A DNA stretch of 10,947 nt from Candidatus Brocadia sp. (lineage in GTDB: Bacteria; Planctomycetota; Brocadiia; Brocadiales; Brocadiaceae). Below, piece after piece: positions 7,512 through 10,947 of the stretch (position 1 is the stretch's first letter; each line of letters starts with the position of its first letter). The notes beneath the pieces are model-generated. The model ran no database searches and was not told where the DNA came from. It worked only from the letters and a program-made list of their open reading frames with translations. The DNA lies in assembly GCA_030837935.1 (NCBI GenBank), contig JAUQXU010000198.1, positions 1 through 10,947 of the forward strand, given 5' to 3'. The translations under genes and the position numbers were made by a program.

Positions 7512-7540
7512 ATTATATGAATATTTTACTAATTTTTCAA
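7512..7540 (-). promoter_or_regulatory. Sigma-70 promoter of the ispG-dxr-rseP operon
   Basis: On the minus strand TTGAAA (7535-7540) and a perfect TATAAT (7512-7517) are separated by exactly 17 nt. The inferred start near 7505 gives a leader of about 80 nt. A weaker second pair, TTGAAA (7598-7603) and TGTAAC (7575-7580), also with 17 nt between, lies further upstream. The remainder of the 282-nt gap (7426-7707) holds only the terminator of the preceding gene. Confidence 0.75.
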
Positions 7541-7616
7541 TTGTTAATTTCAAGACAGAGGGCCGTCACTAAAGGTTACAATCGTCGCTAGTCTTTATTT
7601 CAACCGCTTTCTGATC

Positions 7617-7657
7617 AAAAAAAAATTCCAGTGAGATTTTACGATCTCACTGGAATT
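7617..7657 (-). terminator. Strong rho-independent terminator after the cupredoxin gene
   Basis: A perfect 14-bp inverted repeat (7624-7637 and 7644-7657) with a 6-nt loop is followed, on the minus strand, by a run of T that continues to 7617. It begins about 50 nt past the cupredoxin stop and separates that gene from the ispG operon. Confidence 0.92.
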
Positions 7658-7707
7658 ATAAGAACATACTTGCCAAAACCAATACATCAACTAACTTAAC
7701 TCACAAA

Positions 7708-8436
7708 TCATCTTCTTCTTTTTAAATCAAAATTTGCAGTAGTTGCCTTTCCTGCCTCTACCGTAACATCCTGCGATATCTCCTTAAGTTTCTCGTGCCA
7801 TGTCTTTACTACGTACTTGCCGGGAGGAACCCCTTCAATGGTATAGTTTCCATCTTTATCCGTCATTGCAAAATAAGGATTCTCAAAAGAGACAGCATAG
7901 CCGGCCATTTCACTGTGAACATTGCAAAGGAGCGGCGTCTCACCTGTAACATCAAAAAGCACCTCCTTCACAACGCCCGTAGGATATGTCCCCAAGTTAA
8001 ATTGTAAGGCTGCAGTGGGAGGAGAAAAAACGTTATGACGAACCGCATCGCTGTTTGGAAAGTCTACCGTGGTGCCTTTCTGTAAGGCTACAACACGAGG
8101 CACGTAAGTAAGATTTAACTGGTCAATAACCGCATGATCTGTGGGAGGATCAAACTTATTGTCCCCTACTTTTTCAATAAAAACAATAGCGTCAGCATTA
8201 TTCCTCATCTTTTGACAAGTTACAACACCCGTAATGGATCCCGCGTTGTCTACCTTAGGCAAATTCCTGACCACTTTCTTTAATTTTTGCTGCGCCTCCT
8301 CAAGTTTCTTCATTGCTTCGGCCGCTTCCTCAGGAGTCAATGCCTTCTTTTCTTCTGCTTGTGCCCACACAACTGAGTTCGATGAAAATGCGATACATGA
8401 AATCGCAAGAATACCAGAAATAAGATATTTTTTCAT
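7708..8436 (-). CDS. Secreted amicyanin-like cupredoxin with C-terminal carboxypeptidase-regulatory-like domain
   Basis: A 242-residue exported protein. MKKYLISGILAISCIAF begins a signal peptide, with probable cleavage after AQA near residue 27. A charged helix follows (about 34-58, rich in E, A and K), then a cupredoxin-like domain (about 66-185), then an immunoglobulin-like regulatory domain (about 186-238) with DKDGNYTIEGVPPGKYVV. Candidate type 1 copper ligands are H134 in RHNVFS, and C171, H174 and M177 in CNVHSEM. The C-x2-H-x2-M spacing is that of amicyanin, not plastocyanin or azurin. This suggests a blue copper electron carrier outside the cytoplasm, perhaps serving the nitrite oxidoreductase encoded upstream; the partner is inference. 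The ATG at 8434-8436 is preferred to an in-frame TTG nine codons earlier because AGGAGGAG lies between them and the signal peptide starts at the ATG. No promoter is evident in the short gap after nxrA. Confidence 0.82.
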   Translation of the reverse strand: MKKYLISGILAISCIAFSSNSVVWAQAEEKKALTPEEAAEAMKKLEEAQQKLKKVVRNLPKVDNAGSITGVVTCQKMRNNADAIVFIEKVGDNKFDPPTDHAVIDQLNLTYVPRVVALQKGTTVDFPNSDAVRHNVFSPPTAALQFNLGTYPTGVVKEVLFDVTGETPLLCNVHSEMAGYAVSFENPYFAMTDKDGNYTIEGVPPGKYVVKTWHEKLKEISQDVTVEAGKATTANFDLKRRR

Positions 8437-8447
8437 AAATCCTTTGT

Positions 8448-8455
8448 CTCCTCCT
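8448..8455 (-). promoter_or_regulatory. Ribosome binding site of the cupredoxin gene
   Basis: AGGAGGAG on the minus strand lies 11 nt before the ATG at 8434-8436, with a second AAAGGA (8440-8445) closer in. It overlaps the codons that a TTG start at 8461-8463 would use, and so decides in favour of the ATG. Confidence 0.7.
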
Positions 8456-8474
8456 ATCCGCAATAAAAATTTCT

Positions 8475-8523
8475 AAAAATAAGCGAGCTAACAAATGTTT
8501 TCCATCCATCTGTTAGCTCACTT
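8475..8523 (-). terminator. Hairpin terminator or attenuator between nxrA and the cupredoxin gene
   Basis: Two 17-nt arms (8481-8497 and 8507-8523) enclose a 9-nt loop. They differ from perfect complementarity at two positions. Both are G-U pairs in RNA copied from the minus strand but A-C mismatches in RNA from the plus strand, so the structure is suited to ending nxrA transcripts. A run of five T follows after one A. It lies 14 nt past the nxrA stop codon and about 45 nt before the next start. Confidence 0.85.
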
Positions 8524-8537
8524 TTATTACACGCGTA

Positions 8538-10947
8538 TTAAGCCTTTTCCACTTTTATCAACTCACCGTTAAGATACTTCTTCATGAAGTCATTTTCGTT
8601 ACCTGTGGTATATCCGGTTTTTGCCGGATCCCATAATCCCTTACCACCAATACCACCATCCTCTGCCTTGGTAACCTTCACCAACGTTTCTTTTGGAACA
8701 GTATTGATACCGTGATTATCACCCTCGAAACCAAAAACAAACTTCATACCAATCTTTGCTTTGTGGAACAAGCTATCAAGTTGGTGCATCGGCATTGACC
8801 AATCCCTGGTGATGCTCTGCTGAGAACCATAACGGAAGCTAGACTGATAACCAGTACCCGCTGATAATGCCCTGCCATCCGGTCTGGTTTCATGAGCCTT
8901 CACACTCCTTTCCGTTGCAATCCACGAAGAGTGTTTAATCATCGTTACCCCGTAAGGATAGGATGAATTATACTTTGCCCTCAGCATAAGCCTAGATACC
9001 TTGTAGAACGGATCATTAGGCTTCCAGCCTTCGTATGGCCTATCGGCCGGGTTAGCATCGACGTAAACATAATCGCCGTCATTAATGCCCAAATCTTTCG
9101 CCGCCTGCGGGTTTATATTAATTTGATGCTCACCAACACCCGGCATTCTCTTATCCATTCTGTAAGGATCACCAAAATTGTTATTCCAGATAAAGTTCCA
9201 GTCTGTTACTGCCCACTGCGAGTGCACCGTATGTCTGGATTTAGGTGTTACACAAAAGAACTTATATCCTTTCTCCCACAGGAAGTTCTTTGATTGTTTT
9301 GTCTCAGCCCATGATTTCTTGATATTCCTTACCGTTCTCTCATCCCAGTGCTCTGCACTCTCCGGCACTCCATAATCATCAGGACGGATATATGGATTGG
9401 TACTTACAATCACGTTTGGTAAGTACTGAGTTGCTTCCGGCCCTTCACGATGTACGATGAAATTTTCACCATACTCAATGATCTCTGATTCATCATTGTA
9501 AGCCTGCAGTCTTCCTGTTGGTGTATAGAATGGAAGACTTTCGTGTATCTGTTCCCAGAATGGTTGCCTTGGGTAAGTCCTATAATTTAACAGGGCAACG
9601 CCAGGTTCGCCGTATTTACCAGCTACTATATCATCAAAAGTATACCCCTTCGAAGTCGTACTACCATCCAGCAACCTGTTGATATACACCTCTGGTCTGC
9701 CCTCTAGTGCGAATTTCCAGAAGTCCCTGAATCTCATATCCCTGAGCAATTCACCCAGTTTAGCCGCCATACCAGCAATAATCATCACATCATCCTTGGA
9801 ATCATTGATTGGCCTTATACCACCCTTCCATATTTGGAAGAACGGATTTGAACATGAACTGGTAATCTCGTGTGTTTCAAACTCCATCCAGGAATTGGCA
9901 GGGAATGCAAAGTCTGCATACTCAATGGAACCCGTCATCTCTATATCGGTAGACATAATCTGCTCAATATTGGGGTTGACATTCTTTAGCATCTGATACA
10001 CATGCTTTGCATTATTGACCAGGTTTACGTTGGTAAACCACATGATCTTTGTTGGAGTTGGCATGTGCGTTTTACCCGTGAAGACCTTACGGCCGTATTT
10101 TGGCGTATTAACAATCAATGGTCTATCATTATGGTTCCAGTAAGCGACTTCTTCGTCGTAGGCACGACCTTTTACCTTTAAATCCATCGCTGGTGCGTCT
10201 GGGTCGAGATTTGGATTAAACACATCTTCAGCAACCCATCCATAGAAACCAGGTCCACACCACTTTGCTGACTGGAAATTACCAGCCTTATAATTTCCTG
10301 CCCAGGTATGTGAGCCAGAACCCATATAACCAACATTCCCAGTTAACATTAATGGTAAGTATGTCGACCTATTCATTAACGTTGCATGGAACCAGTGATT
10401 GATACCCTCACCGTAATGGATTGCCACTGGTTTTATAGTCGCAATGTCGTGCGCTAACCTTACGATTAACTCTTTTGGAGAGTTTGTCATTTCGACTACG
10501 CTGTCGATATCATAATCTTTAAGGTGTATTTTATACATCTCAAAGAGAGGCATGACCTCGACCTCTTTACCATCAACAGTTTTTACCTTAAATGTACCAT
10601 CGAGTACAGGATCAATCCCTTTAGCCACCAGTTTATCACCGACGTCATCCCTGGTAATCGGTTTTGGACCATTCGTCTTGGCATCCCATACAACGAAATC
10701 TCCCAGAATTTCCCTCTGGTCATCGTGTAAACCATGAATCTTGTAACTGGGACCATGCGAAATGTCTTCCAATTTATAATCGGGGAAGATATCCTTGGCT
10801 TGCAGTCTCTTCAAGGTATCCGTCCTAACGAGTAAAGGGAAATCGGTAAATTTCTTCACATAATCTGCATCATACAGTTTCTCATCCATCAATATCTTCG
10901 TTAAGCCCAAGAAAAGTGCTGTGTCGGTATTACACTTTATCGGTATC
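8538..10947 (-). CDS. nxrA: Nitrite oxidoreductase alpha subunit, C-terminal 802 residues (cut by window edge)
   Basis: Catalytic molybdenum subunit of nitrite oxidoreductase, which oxidises nitrite to nitrate and feeds electrons into anammox carbon fixation. It is a type II member of the DMSO reductase family with bis-MGD cofactor. Visible landmarks run in order: PIKCNTDTALFLG at the window edge; HYGEGINHWFHATLMNRS and TGNVGYMGSGSHTWAGNYK; PTKIMWFTNVNLVNN; FPANSWMEFETHE; and near the C-terminus the cofactor-binding beta domain with RHTVHSQWAV, GEHQININPQAA and AKYNSSYPYGVTMIKHSSW. The frame stays open to the last base, so the N-terminus, with any Tat signal and the FeS0 ligands, lies outside; from memory full-length anammox NxrA is near 1150 residues. 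A TTG at 10908-10910 is internal, not a start. By family knowledge the enzyme sits on the anammoxosome side of its membrane with NxrB and NxrC, not seen here. Expression is presumably high and ends at the hairpin just downstream. Confidence 0.92.
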   Translation of the reverse strand, partial: IPIKCNTDTALFLGLTKILMDEKLYDADYVKKFTDFPLLVRTDTLKRLQAKDIFPDYKLEDISHGPSYKIHGLHDDQREILGDFVVWDAKTNGPKPITRDDVGDKLVAKGIDPVLDGTFKVKTVDGKEVEVMPLFEMYKIHLKDYDIDSVVEMTNSPKELIVRLAHDIATIKPVAIHYGEGINHWFHATLMNRSTYLPLMLTGNVGYMGSGSHTWAGNYKAGNFQSAKWCGPGFYGWVAEDVFNPNLDPDAPAMDLKVKGRAYDEEVAYWNHNDRPLIVNTPKYGRKVFTGKTHMPTPTKIMWFTNVNLVNNAKHVYQMLKNVNPNIEQIMSTDIEMTGSIEYADFAFPANSWMEFETHEITSSCSNPFFQIWKGGIRPINDSKDDVMIIAGMAAKLGELLRDMRFRDFWKFALEGRPEVYINRLLDGSTTSKGYTFDDIVAGKYGEPGVALLNYRTYPRQPFWEQIHESLPFYTPTGRLQAYNDESEIIEYGENFIVHREGPEATQYLPNVIVSTNPYIRPDDYGVPESAEHWDERTVRNIKKSWAETKQSKNFLWEKGYKFFCVTPKSRHTVHSQWAVTDWNFIWNNNFGDPYRMDKRMPGVGEHQININPQAAKDLGINDGDYVYVDANPADRPYEGWKPNDPFYKVSRLMLRAKYNSSYPYGVTMIKHSSWIATERSVKAHETRPDGRALSAGTGYQSSFRYGSQQSITRDWSMPMHQLDSLFHKAKIGMKFVFGFEGDNHGINTVPKETLVKVTKAEDGGIGGKGLWDPAKTGYTTGNENDFMKKYLNGELIKVEKA

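Noticed and set aside
6997..7512. Plus-strand 171-codon frame opposite ispG
   Set aside because: It is antisense to a well-conserved enzyme and to its promoter, with no recognisable domain or ribosome site.
7501..7522. ATCAA/TTGAT inverted repeat overlapping the ispG promoter start region as an operator
   Set aside because: Only 5 bp of symmetry in very AT-rich DNA; flanking bases do not extend the pairing.
8461..8463. TTG start giving a nine-residue longer cupredoxin (251 residues)
   Set aside because: The strong AGGAGGAG site lies inside that extension and the signal peptide begins at the ATG at 8434-8436.
10908..10910. TTG as the start codon of a 790-residue protein
   Set aside because: The frame stays open to the window edge and the residues before it (PIKCNTDTALF) belong to NxrA, so the gene simply continues outside the window.

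Overview
The window most likely comes from an anammox planctomycete (Brocadiales, for example a Kuenenia-, Brocadia- or Jettenia-type genome). The strongest clue is the large 3' part of nxrA, the catalytic subunit of a membrane/periplasm-type nitrite oxidoreductase, in an AT-leaning genome. This contrasts with the GC-rich Nitrospira genomes that carry a related enzyme. The argD, argB, ispG and dxr sequences do not conflict with this. Genus is not resolvable by eye.

Every supported gene lies on the minus strand, so transcription runs from high to low coordinates. Region 1 (10947-8538) is nxrA, cut by the window edge and closed by a 17-bp hairpin terminator (8475-8523). Region 2 (8436-7708) is a secreted amicyanin-like cupredoxin with an extra C-terminal beta domain, closed by a perfect 14-bp hairpin plus T-run (7617-7657). 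Region 3 (7540-1463) starts with a near-consensus sigma-70 promoter and carries a tight run ispG-dxr-rseP followed by an FHA-GAF-sigma54 activator. The spacings are 2 nt, a 13-nt overlap and 31 nt. Region 4 (1336-1) is arginine biosynthesis: a promoter with perfect -35 and -10 hexamers, argB, a terminator, then the start of argD, cut by the window edge.

Functionally the window joins three themes. Nitrite oxidation and a possible copper electron carrier sit at one end. The MEP isoprenoid pathway (IspG, Dxr) is coupled to an intramembrane protease with an unusual four PDZ-like repeats and to a sigma-54 activator that may sense envelope or metabolic state. Arginine synthesis sits at the other end. 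Two strong terminators and a fresh promoter insulate the respiratory part from the housekeeping operon. No tRNA, rRNA, CRISPR array, insertion sequence or phage gene was seen. The longest stretch without a gene is 7426-7707 (282 nt), which holds the ispG promoter and the upstream terminator.
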